From Phycisphaerales bacterium UBA2402 (GTDB lineage Bacteria; Planctomycetota; Phycisphaerae; Phycisphaerales; UBA1924): a stretch of DNA of 64,000 nt. A program made the translations under genes and the position numbers. Location of the stretch: contig DDSA01000208.1 of assembly GCA_002343715.1 (NCBI GenBank), forward strand, positions 13,422-77,421, read 5' to 3'. Below, piece after piece: positions 29,195 to 38,300 of the stretch (within the stretch, counting starts at the first letter, position 1; each line of letters begins with the position of its first letter). The notes under the pieces were generated by a model, which saw nothing but the letters and a program-made list of their open reading frames with translations, ran no database searches and was not told the DNA's origin.

Positions 29195-30711
29195 CTTGAT
29201 TTGAGTTGATGATTGACTCGGAGCGCCGCCCACAGACCAACCACCGCCAAGATCGGCAGACCGACGATCCCCGCTGTCATCCAGTCAGGCACCGTAGGCC
29301 ACCGCTGTCCGATGAGGCGGATCATCAGGTAGTTCAAGACAACCAATCCCACCAGCAGTGCGGAATACTTGAAGTCCTGGACATGGATCGGCAGCCCGTT
29401 CCGACTCAGCGCCACCTGAACGACCAGAAGACCGACCGCGTTCCCCACACCCACACCCGCCACGAACCCGGGCACATCGAACAAGGAGTAACCGACGGTG
29501 CAGAACACGATGGTGGCGATCAGATTCAACGCACCGCTGACCGCCAGCGCTCGGCTGTTGCCCAGGGAAAGCAGCGCCCGATCGGCGGTCGCCTGCAACA
29601 GGGCGATCCACACACACCCGGCCGCGATCGGGGCCATCCATTCCGCCGCGGCGTATCGGGCATCGTAGAGGTACCTGAAAAACCACGGCCCCGCCAGGAT
29701 CACGCCCAGCGTGGCCACCAGCAACCCCGACAGCAAGACCGACCTCGCACGAAGCAGACGTTCGTGCAGCCCGTCCCGGTTTGTTCTCGCCACCGAGGAG
29801 AGCGCGGCAAAGAGCACGGACTCGGTCAGTCGGGTGCCGATCTCCTGCGGGATTCCCGCGAGAGTCAGCGCCACGCTGTACACCCCGAGGACTTCGAGGG
29901 AAGTCATTCGGCCGAGGATCATCCGGTCGATCTGCGTCGCGAAGAACGTGATGGCGGTGCTGACAAAGACCCACTTGCCGAAACGGACCAACTCTCGAAC
30001 AGCCGACCTATCCCACGCGAACCTGTTTCGACCGTGACCGAGCCATGTGTGCGTTCCCGCCACGTACACAACTCGGCTGAAGAGCATACCAATAAGGATG
30101 GCCCACACCGTGGGATTCAGGATGGCCCACCCCGCGGTGATCACGGTCTGCACGACCCGCTCGAACAGATTGAGCAGCGTCAGCCGACCAAGACGGAGTT
30201 CACGGTTGAGAGTGAACTGCGAAGTCGCTCCGAATCCACCGATAATCAATGAGAGCGACGAAACCGGAACGACCCAAAGCAACCTGTCGTCGTCGTAGAT
30301 CTTCGCCATGGGCCACGCGGCCAGACACGCGAAAAGGAAGAGGATGACGCCCCGGATGATCTGGATCGTCCAGGCCGTGTTCAAGAACGCAGGGTCGTTG
30401 CCGCGCTCGCTGCGGACAATGCTGAGCCCGATCCCGATATCAGAGAACATCTTCAGCCCCTGGGCCAGCACCGCGGCCAGGGACATGAGCGCGAACGCCG
30501 CCGGGAACAGAAGGTGCGCGAGCAGCAGGTTTGTTCCGAACCGCAGGAGAATGCCGATCCCGAACGCACCGAGTGTCCAGAGCGTGCCGCTGACGGCCCG
30601 CTGCCTGACCGAGGATGACGAACCTATCGGTTTGCATTCTGCTTCCGGGCGCGATATTCCGGGCAGGTCATCCGAGGATCCGCTCGGCACCATGGAGTTG
30701 GGCTCGCTCAT
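29191..30711 (-). CDS. Wzx-type polysaccharide flippase
   Basis: A 506-residue MOP-superfamily transporter with about 14 hydrophobic segments. It begins after a polar 45-residue head with AVSGTLWTLGAFGIGILLRF, and contains the family-typical blocks FSDIGIGLSIVRS, FALMSLAAVLAQG and FVSTAITFFATQIDRMILGR. It would flip lipid-linked repeat units across the inner membrane. The ATG at 30711 overlaps the upstream GT4 stop as ATGA; the stop overlaps the polymerase start. The Wzx-Wzy-Wzc trio in one cluster defines a Wzx/Wzy-dependent pathway rather than an ABC-transporter-dependent one. Confidence 0.9.
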   Translation of the reverse strand: MSEPNSMVPSGSSDDLPGISRPEAECKPIGSSSSVRQRAVSGTLWTLGAFGIGILLRFGTNLLLAHLLFPAAFALMSLAAVLAQGLKMFSDIGIGLSIVRSERGNDPAFLNTAWTIQIIRGVILFLFACLAAWPMAKIYDDDRLLWVVPVSSLSLIIGGFGATSQFTLNRELRLGRLTLLNLFERVVQTVITAGWAILNPTVWAILIGMLFSRVVYVAGTHTWLGHGRNRFAWDRSAVRELVRFGKWVFVSTAITFFATQIDRMILGRMTSLEVLGVYSVALTLAGIPQEIGTRLTESVLFAALSSVARTNRDGLHERLLRARSVLLSGLLVATLGVILAGPWFFRYLYDARYAAAEWMAPIAAGCVWIALLQATADRALLSLGNSRALAVSGALNLIATIVFCTVGYSLFDVPGFVAGVGVGNAVGLLVVQVALSRNGLPIHVQDFKYSALLVGLVVLNYLMIRLIGQRWPTVPDWMTAGIVGLPILAVVGLWAALRVNHQLKSR

Positions 30712-31817
30712 GCACGTCCCGCTACCGCGTACGCGCGCATCGCCTGCACAGCCATCGCGTCCAGACTGAACTCCCTGATGGCCCGCTCCCGGGCCGATTT
30801 CCCCAACTCGGCGCGCACATCCTTGTCCCGGATCACGGTGCGCAACGCGTCGACGAGTCCACCGAGATCTCGGGGTGATATCAGCACGCCGCACCGTCCC
30901 TGGTCGAGCGCGTATCCCGTTTCCCCGACATCCGTGGCCACCACGGCCAGCCCCGCCATCATCTGCTCGAGCAGGGACATGCTCAACCCCTCGGTGTGAG
31001 ACGTCTGGACACCCACATCCGAAGTCGCGACCAGTGTTCGTGTGTCCTTGATCCAACCCGGCAACAGGACCACATCGGTCAGGCGGAGCTCGTGGATCAA
31101 CGCCACCACGCGGTCATACAACCATTGATGCCGGGGTAATGGCGCGCCGGCAAGAATCAGTCGGAAGGCAAGCCCCTCATCGCGGAGCGCCGCCGCCGCC
31201 CGCACAAGCAGTTCCGGATCCTTGTCCGGCACGAATCTCGCCATCCAGAGAAGCACGGGCACCGGGGAATCACCCGAACGCTCGGGGGTCACCGGCACTC
31301 CGTTGTAGAACACGCCGACCGAACGACCGCCGCCCCAAGCCGATTCGAGCTTGCTCGCCACGATCGAGGACGATCCGAAGACCGCCGCGCATCGATCGAG
31401 CGATCTGCGTGAAGCCCACCGTTTCAGCCCGCGACCGCCGAGCACGCTCCCGGAGTCGTGCCACGTAAAAGCCACCTTCACCCGGCTCAGTCCGAGCAGT
31501 GCCGCAGTTACCAGAAGCAGAGACGACGAGCCGTGAACATGCACAATGTTGATCTTCTCGGTTCGTACCAGCCGCCTCAAGCGCCACGCGGCCCGGGCGG
31601 ATGCGAAGAAACCGCCCGCGCCCAGCGACCGAGTCACAATTCCGGTGCGTTCCTCATTCGCAAAGCCCCCGAGGGATCGCAGGGCGATCGCGATCGACCG
31701 GCACCCATGGGCGCGGAGCGCCTCGGCGAGATTGAGCGCTGCGCGTTGCGCCCCTCCACCGTCAAACGACCCGATGACCTGCGCGACCGTGATCGTCGGC
31801 GCGGCGTTCGGGGGCAC
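30708..31817 (-). CDS. Family 4 glycosyltransferase
   Basis: A 369-residue GT-B enzyme. The N-terminal domain starts with VAQVIGSFDGGGAQRAALNL, the usual GGA(Q/E)R acceptor loop. The C-terminal domain has VPVLLWMARFVPDKDPELLV, VVLLPGWIKDTRTLVATSDV and the donor E-x7-E region TEGLSMSLLEQMMAGLAVVA. The GTG at 31817 is chosen because the pyruvyltransferase-like gene stops 7 bp upstream and a GGTGA element precedes it; TTG codons at 31838 and 31844 would overlap that gene. The stop overlaps the flippase ATG. Sugar specificity is not evident. Confidence 0.9.
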   Translation of the reverse strand: MPPNAAPTITVAQVIGSFDGGGAQRAALNLAEALRAHGCRSIAIALRSLGGFANEERTGIVTRSLGAGGFFASARAAWRLRRLVRTEKINIVHVHGSSSLLLVTAALLGLSRVKVAFTWHDSGSVLGGRGLKRWASRRSLDRCAAVFGSSSIVASKLESAWGGGRSVGVFYNGVPVTPERSGDSPVPVLLWMARFVPDKDPELLVRAAAALRDEGLAFRLILAGAPLPRHQWLYDRVVALIHELRLTDVVLLPGWIKDTRTLVATSDVGVQTSHTEGLSMSLLEQMMAGLAVVATDVGETGYALDQGRCGVLISPRDLGGLVDALRTVIRDKDVRAELGKSARERAIREFSLDAMAVQAMRAYAVAGRA

Positions 31818-31824
31818 CGTGGAT

Positions 31825-32829
31825 TCACCGGGGAACAAACTCAACTCCGGGCCTTCCGCTGAGGCTGTGCTCGTAGATACCGCGGATCTTGTGGTACGGT
31901 CCTTCAAAGATAAACGTGGGACGCCCGAGCATGACCGAAAGAATGCCCACGTGAAGACGGGTTGTAAAGACCGCGGCCGACCCGCCGATGTGAGCGCAGA
32001 ACTCGTCGAAGGTGCACACGTTGACGTTCGACATATCACCCACGACGCGCGGCAGTTGAACATGCTGCGGACAACGCTCCCCGAGCAGGAGTTCGCAGCG
32101 CTCCCGGAACGGGGTGATCTTTCGTGAGCGTGCCGCCTTGACAAATGGGTACAGCAGTTTCTTTAAAGGCTCCGGCAACCTCTTGCGGAGTTTCGCGCCC
32201 ATGCCTCCGGATCGACTCGTGAACGTGGCGGCATCGTGCTCGACATCGGTCCGTTCAACAAACAGTACATGCCTCAGCGCCATCGCCCTGAGCCGCGACA
32301 CCAGATCGCCACCCTCCAACTCGAAGGCCATATCCCGGTCCAACTCCACACGGCAGCATGAAGGGAGTCGGTGCTGCTCCAGGAGGTGTTGGTAGCTGTA
32401 CGCCTCGCGGCAGAACAGCGTTAATGGAGCGCTTCTCTCGCCGATCTCTTCCGCGAACGGCTTCGTCGGGTAGTAGTACGTGGAAGGAAGCACACACATC
32501 GGCACTCCCGGGAACCCGGTCGAACACTGTCGGAAAATCCTCGGGATGTGGTAGGCCCGTTCCAGCATGCCGCCGTTGCCGCCGATGACGATGAGATCCG
32601 CGTCCTCGCCGCGATCAACGCGCCTGATCCCGAGATCCCTGTACACGATGTCCGTGCCGAGCACCATCAGTCTGTCGCCGTTGTTCCCCACCAGTTTGCC
32701 CTGCAGGTCCACCAGGGGCGGGTGAAAGATCTTCCCGCCGCGGTACTGCTCGAGAAACGCACGAACACGCGAGGTCGAACCGGTACTTGAAGGGACTCCA
32801 TCCGGCGTTTGTGTCTTGTGCTGCGTCAT
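31825..32829 (-). CDS. Polysaccharide pyruvyltransferase family protein
   Basis: A 334-residue protein of the PS_pyruv_trans family, which adds pyruvate ketals from phosphoenolpyruvate to sugars and makes the polymer anionic. Visible family features are the N-terminal NNGDRLMVLGT (cf. N-x-GD in this family), ADLIVIGGNGGMLERAYH, FVERTDVEH, and the C-terminal VFTTRLHVGILSVMLGRPTF, where the Arg-Leu-His block is the family's most conserved. It could instead be a related family member without pyruvyl activity. A 72-bp gap separates it from the upstream deacetylase, and 7 bp from the following GT4. Confidence 0.82.
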   Translation of the reverse strand: MTQHKTQTPDGVPSSTGSTSRVRAFLEQYRGGKIFHPPLVDLQGKLVGNNGDRLMVLGTDIVYRDLGIRRVDRGEDADLIVIGGNGGMLERAYHIPRIFRQCSTGFPGVPMCVLPSTYYYPTKPFAEEIGERSAPLTLFCREAYSYQHLLEQHRLPSCCRVELDRDMAFELEGGDLVSRLRAMALRHVLFVERTDVEHDAATFTSRSGGMGAKLRKRLPEPLKKLLYPFVKAARSRKITPFRERCELLLGERCPQHVQLPRVVGDMSNVNVCTFDEFCAHIGGSAAVFTTRLHVGILSVMLGRPTFIFEGPYHKIRGIYEHSLSGRPGVEFVPR

Positions 32830-32901
32830 GCGTATTGCTTCGTGTTGTGCGGGTCTGGGTCTTGCTCGCGGTGCGGGGCTTGACGGTCCTCGCCGCGCAC
32901 T

Positions 32902-33951
32902 TCAAGCGGCGATGCCAAGGCGGCGTGCTCCGCGCCGAACCTGTGCGTGCAATCCCCAAACCACCGCGGCGAACGATGGCGCGGAATGCGAACCGTCGGC
33001 CTTCGTCACGGTGTTTTGGTGCACGTGATTTCTTCGGAGCGCGAAGAGGTCGGTCGATGGCTCATTCAGGCCCGCCTTGGTGGTGCACGCGTACGCATAC
33101 CCCGCTTCGCGAACCGCCGCCGACACCCGCTGATCGGATGAACCGTTGGGGTAGCAGAATCCCGGGATCGGGCAACCGAGCACGCGGCGGAGTTCGTCCC
33201 CGGACTCGCGCAACTCGCTGGGGAGCACCCCATCATCCACCGTTGTAAGTATCGGGTGCGACACGGAATGAGATCCGATTTCGTGGCCTCCGGCCGCCAA
33301 CGATCGTGCCTCACCGACGGTCATCGGCCTGTTGAGGTCGGTCCACTCGGCTGCGCCGAGCACCCGCTCGACACGACGTAGAACCTCGACCCGTTCCCCT
33401 TCCGGCTCGTCCTTGAGAAGACTCATCCAATCCGAAAAACTCCCGGGTTTCCTGACCGATTTCCTGTCGGCGGAACCGGCCAGCACTTCCGCGCACACGA
33501 CGGGATCTTGAGCCCAGAAAGACGCCGCGCGATCAAACCACAGCATCGCTCCCCGGAGCACGAACCCGGTGGTGATGTAGAATGTGCCCCGCATGCGATG
33601 CGCATCCAGCAGGGGGGCGGCGATGGCCGCGTTATCCCAGTAGCCGTCGTCGAAGGTCACGCACACAATCGGGCGGCCTTTGCTCGTCGCTCGCCCTCCC
33701 ATCGTCTCCAACGCCTCCGAAACAGGCACGACCCGCGCGTGCTCCGATAGCCACTGCAACTGCGCCCCGAAGACATCCGGCGTTACCGACAAACCGTGAA
33801 GGTATCTGTCACCCAGTTCTCGCGGCAGCACGCGGTGATACATCAGGATGGTCACTCCGCGCCTTGCCCGACGCTCCAGGAGTCGTGATAGACCAGTGAT
33901 CCACGCGGTGCGATAGATGAAGTCCCGAACTCGCCCGGTTCTCGCGCTCAT
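32902..33951 (-). CDS. Polysaccharide deacetylase (NodB/CE4), second copy
   Basis: A 349-residue carbohydrate esterase family 4 protein with the same plan as the copy at 25678: TILMYHRVLP, metal Asp pair in VCVTFDDGYWDNAA, histidines in GHEIGSHSVSHPILTTV, and GFCYPNGSSDQRVSAAV. The ATG at 33951 shares one base with the upstream stop (TGATG); in-frame residues further upstream are low-complexity. Two deacetylases in one cluster suggest that two acetylated sugars, or both sugar and lipid-linked intermediates, are trimmed. It has a C-terminal basic tail. Confidence 0.92.
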   Translation of the reverse strand: MSARTGRVRDFIYRTAWITGLSRLLERRARRGVTILMYHRVLPRELGDRYLHGLSVTPDVFGAQLQWLSEHARVVPVSEALETMGGRATSKGRPIVCVTFDDGYWDNAAIAAPLLDAHRMRGTFYITTGFVLRGAMLWFDRAASFWAQDPVVCAEVLAGSADRKSVRKPGSFSDWMSLLKDEPEGERVEVLRRVERVLGAAEWTDLNRPMTVGEARSLAAGGHEIGSHSVSHPILTTVDDGVLPSELRESGDELRRVLGCPIPGFCYPNGSSDQRVSAAVREAGYAYACTTKAGLNEPSTDLFALRRNHVHQNTVTKADGSHSAPSFAAVVWGLHAQVRRGARRLGIAA

Positions 33952-35087
33952 CAATCCACCGTCTCGGCCTGGACGGCCGTCTCCATATCCGGCGACCAAA
34001 CAACGCGGCCGTCGGGTTCGATGATCGGCTTTGAGTCCCCGAACGCTGCGAGAAAGCGCCGAAAGGAACGGACGTACTGATGTGTTTCTTCTCGAACCCG
34101 ACCGAACAGCGCGTGCTCCATCATGTTCAGTTCGGTCTGGAGCACGTTCGCGCATGTGATGTGCACATGGCCGAAGTCCGCCGGCAGACGATCGACCTCG
34201 AGGACCGCGCTTCTCGCTCCATCCATGGCGGCCACGACCTCGGCGAGCCGACCGGAGCGTCCGCTCAGTTCCTCAAGATACCACAGGTAATGGAGCCGCC
34301 ACGCGACTTTGAGCGGGGCTTTCTTCAGAAATCGCAGATAGGTGCTGCACAAGTTCATGACATGGCAGAACGATCCTTGATCAAACCCGGTCGTCAGACC
34401 CCGCAGCGGGGTCCGGAACTGCAGCCAGGCGAATGGATCCAGGTTGAAACGCCGCCCGTTGTGCATCGCGACTCGATGGAAGCAGTCGATCGGACGCCAG
34501 TTCGCACGGAGCCACTCCACATCCACGCCCAGGGTCCACGTGCCGATCTGCAGGTCCCGATCCGTCAGACCGTCAAAGTGCGTGAGTTCATGACCCGAAA
34601 ACTTCCAGTTGTTCGCCCGCATCGCGCCCACGATCGACGTGAAGTGATCCGGTCGGAGCGGGTAGAGGTCGAAGTCGTGGAGCACGGCGTGGCGGGTCCG
34701 GCATCGCCCGATCGCCAGGGTGGTGTTCATCGAGTTGTAGAACGTCGAGACGTGCACTTTCTCGATGAGCCGCCCGGCCAGGCCGGTGTAGGAATGAAAG
34801 ACCAGCGGCAGTCCCGTGTCCATGGCCCGCGCCCGGTCGGCGATCTCGTCCATCTCAGGGCGGCCGACCCGATCGAACACAACGTGCACATCGCGCAACT
34901 GCGCCGTGTCCGTCCGGGCGACAAAGCGGAGATTCACGGGCAGAAGATGCCGCAGATCCCAGGGAACCCCGATGATGATGGAGAATCCTTCATCCGGCCT
35001 GCTCAACGGGGACCAGCGGAGCAGCCGCCCCAGCACCAGCTTCACCGCCTCACGGCCGTAGCGTTGTCTGAAAGGATGCTCGGCCAT
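33951..35087 (-). CDS. Unknown protein of the exopolysaccharide cluster, possible glycosyltransferase
   Basis: A 378-residue soluble-looking protein I do not recognise. The fold hints at a GT-A glycosyltransferase: an early beta-strand start (EGFSIIIGVPWDL), a DxD-like site in HAVLHDFDLYPLRPDHF near residue 145, and a tryptophan- and aromatic-rich acceptor region (LRANWRPIDCFHRVAMHNGR). There is no signal peptide or membrane segment. The ATG at 35087 is preferred to an in-frame TTG just before it, because AAGG lies 8 nt upstream. Its stop shares one base with the deacetylase start, so the two are translated together. It is the first of the enzyme genes after the giant secreted protein gene. 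Confidence 0.6.
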   Translation of the reverse strand: MAEHPFRQRYGREAVKLVLGRLLRWSPLSRPDEGFSIIIGVPWDLRHLLPVNLRFVARTDTAQLRDVHVVFDRVGRPEMDEIADRARAMDTGLPLVFHSYTGLAGRLIEKVHVSTFYNSMNTTLAIGRCRTRHAVLHDFDLYPLRPDHFTSIVGAMRANNWKFSGHELTHFDGLTDRDLQIGTWTLGVDVEWLRANWRPIDCFHRVAMHNGRRFNLDPFAWLQFRTPLRGLTTGFDQGSFCHVMNLCSTYLRFLKKAPLKVAWRLHYLWYLEELSGRSGRLAEVVAAMDGARSAVLEVDRLPADFGHVHITCANVLQTELNMMEHALFGRVREETHQYVRSFRRFLAAFGDSKPIIEPDGRVVWSPDMETAVQAETVD

Positions 35088-35368
35088 CAATGCACCTTGC
35101 TCTCGGCGTTTGCTCGAAACTTCTGCACGGATCCGTTGGAACTGCTTGGAGTTCCCCTGCTTTCCAGACTCGAATAGGGATCAGCAACTCGAAACGGTCC
35201 GACTGCCGCTCCCCGGTGGTGCTGCACTCCTCGGGATGGCTCGTCCGATCACTTCCAATGACACGACCTGATCGGGGCGCGACTTACGACCAAGTCCTGG
35301 TTCTCCCTGGACTGACGCAATGACGACGGTTAGTCGCGCTGGCACAGGAAATGTGCGTCCTCTCAGCA

Positions 35369-38300
35369 TCAGTTCCGGACGACGAACCCCGCACGGATGT
35401 ACCCCGCCGCGGATGGAGCGCTGTACTCGCTTCTCCACGCGCCTCTGCGCTGTCGACGTGCCTGTTCGAGGAAGCTCTCGGTCGCGGCACCGCCTCCGAT
35501 CGAGGCGTGATACATCGCCAAGGTGCGGTCGGGATCGACGTACATGACGCGGTTGTAGGTCGATCCGGTATCCTGCGTCGAAGTCAGCCATGATTCAAGC
35601 GAGACGGAACGGCCGCCGTACTGAAGGCGCTGCCCATCGGGCAGGCTGCTGAAGTACGTGTTGTGCCGGAAGGTAATCTGTTCGGGTAGGCTCGAGAACG
35701 CGAGCACCATCGCGGGCCGACCGCTGCCGGAGCCGTTGGGCACCTGGATGTCGTTGCCCTCGAAGACGTTGCCATCCAAGCCGGAGAACGCCGACGGTGA
35801 CGGAGGGGTTGTGAACGGGCCTGTCATCTGCACCGGACCTCGCCAGTTGTAGAAAATGTTCTGACGGATGGACAGATTGTTGTACCCGACTCCCGAACCG
35901 TAACTCGCGCCCATGCAATAGAGAGGCATCGCGTTGACATCGCTCAACGCGGCGTTGTTGGCCACGATGTTCCCTTCTATGACCGCGCCCTGTGTCCCGA
36001 TGTTCAGGCAGTAGATGCCCTGCCCGCGCGGTGTGGAGGAGTTGATGTCAACCCCTTCGAGCACGATGTTGTTGCGGATCGCCCCGGTGATACCGTGCGT
36101 GTGTGTGTGCGGAGAAGGATCACCCCCGCCGAGTTGCATGGAGATGGGGTTGAGCGCGAAGACATTTCCCTCGATCACGCCGCCGCTGCGCAACTGAAGC
36201 CCGTGCGATGATGCGCGGCTGATGATGTTGTTGCGGATGACGGTACGCCCCGTGTTCCCGCTGCTGATGTACAGGTCGTGGTTGAAGACCGTCGCGTCGG
36301 ATCGGGTCGGCGTTCGCCATCCGTTCCGATCGATCAGGCACTCCTCGATCAGAAGACCGTCCACGAAGTCGATGAACGCCCCCTGCGAGTGCGCGGAACC
36401 GTTCGGGAACGCGTCCGCGATAATGGTCCGGCGGATCGTCACGTTCTCGACGCGGTTGGTGCCACCCACATTGCCCTGGATGTTCATGTTGTCCTTGAAC
36501 TGCTCTACGTAGCAGTCCTCGATGAGAACATTCGTCAATCGGGAGGCCCCGCAGATGATGTGGAATCCCGAGTTGCTGTTGCCCGAATCGCCCGCCTTGA
36601 TGTGCAATCCCACGATCGCGATATTGCCGGGCGCCCCGCTGCCGACATACACCCCGGCCTGGTTCGAAGGCGGGATCACAACGGGACGGTCGCCTTCGCC
36701 GTAGGCCCCGTACAACATCGGCTCACTCGCCGAGCGTCCCCCCTTCGCGGTTCGGATGTAATCGTTGAACGTGTCGCCGCGCTTGAGCAGGATCCAGTCG
36801 GGATAGTTGTTGCGGACCAGGTCTCTGGCCCTCAGGAGCGTGCGGACCGGCGCGGCCTCGGACAGACCGTTGTTGGAATCGTTGCCCGTGGAACTGCTGA
36901 CATGGATCACGATGGTGTCCGCGCTGCGCGGGAACTGCGTCCATCCGCCCGAGGCGCTGACCGTCACCCACCCCGTGAACGCCGAAGCACCCGCCGCGTT
37001 CACGGCCGCGACACGGTATTGGAACGTGCCGGATCCGGGCGAATCGACCAGTCGCGTCGCGTTCGCCGGCGCGGAGAGCACCGATGTGGAACCCCACGTT
37101 CCATCGACGATCCGTGCCTGGCGCTCGATCGTGAACCCGGTCTCGTTCGTAGCGTTGTCCGCCCATGTCAGCGTGATATCACGTTCATTGCCCTCATCGC
37201 GTCCGTCCAGCCCGGATGGCGGCGAGGGGGCCACATCGCGCACGATGACCGACTGCCAGGGCGTGAAGGGCGACGGCAGCGTGCCGTTGCGGGCACAGAT
37301 TCGGTATCGGTGAGTGCCGACACCGGGATTATCCGTGCCGCGGGTGATGTTGGCGGAGGCCGCGAGGAGGGTTGTCGGCCCCCACACACCGGGAGAGGTC
37401 TGGGTCTGCCGTTCCAGACGGAAATCCGTTTCATTGTTGGAGTTGTCTTCCCACGTCAGGGTGACATCACGTCCATTGCCCGCATCTACGGCCTTGAGTG
37501 ATGTCGGCGCAGTCGGCGGTACCGCGACGATCGTGACCACTTTCCAGTCCGTATAGATGGATGCGAGCGTCCCGTTGCGGGAGGCGATCCGGTACTGGTG
37601 CGTGCCCGATCCGGCTGCATCGATGAACTGAGTCGCGTTCTCCGCTGCGGAAAGCACCGTCGTCGAGCCCCAGATGCCGCCCGCATTCTGCGTCTGACGC
37701 TCGATCTGGAACGCCGTCTCATTGCTTGAAGTGTCCGTCCAGGTAAGATTCGCATCACGCCCGTTGCCGGCATCCACGACCGCGAAGTTCGAGGGGGTCG
37801 AGGGTGCAACAGGAAGGATCGAAGTTGCCAACCACGACGTGAAGACGGAGAGCACAGCACCGTTGCTCGCGGCGATGCGATATTGGTGTGTCCCGACTCC
37901 GGCGGCATCGATCAAGCCGGTGGCGTTGGCCGCCGCGCTGAGAATACTCGGGGTCCCCCACGCCCCATCGGCACCCCGCGTCTGGCGTTCGATCCGGAAC
38001 TCTGTCTGGTTGCCCGGGATACCCGACCACGACAGGCTGACATCGCGACCGTTACCGATATCACTGACCGTGAAGTTCGTCGGTGGCGATGGAGCCACGG
38101 GAACAACAGGCACGGACTGCCACGTCGTGAATATGGATACAAGCGTTCCGATCCTCGCGGCGATGCGGTACTGGTGTGTCCCGACTCCGGGGGAATCGAT
38201 CAACCCGCTCGCATTGGCCGCGGCTGTTCGTGCCGTCAGCCCGCCCCACAGCCCGTCACCGCCCCGGGTCTGGCGTTCGATCAGGAACTCCGTGTCATCG

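Noticed and set aside
36278-37501. Plus-strand frame opposite the giant secreted protein
   Set aside because: The opposite strand encodes regular FN3-like and beta-helix sequence with signal peptide; the plus frame is repetitive by reflection only.
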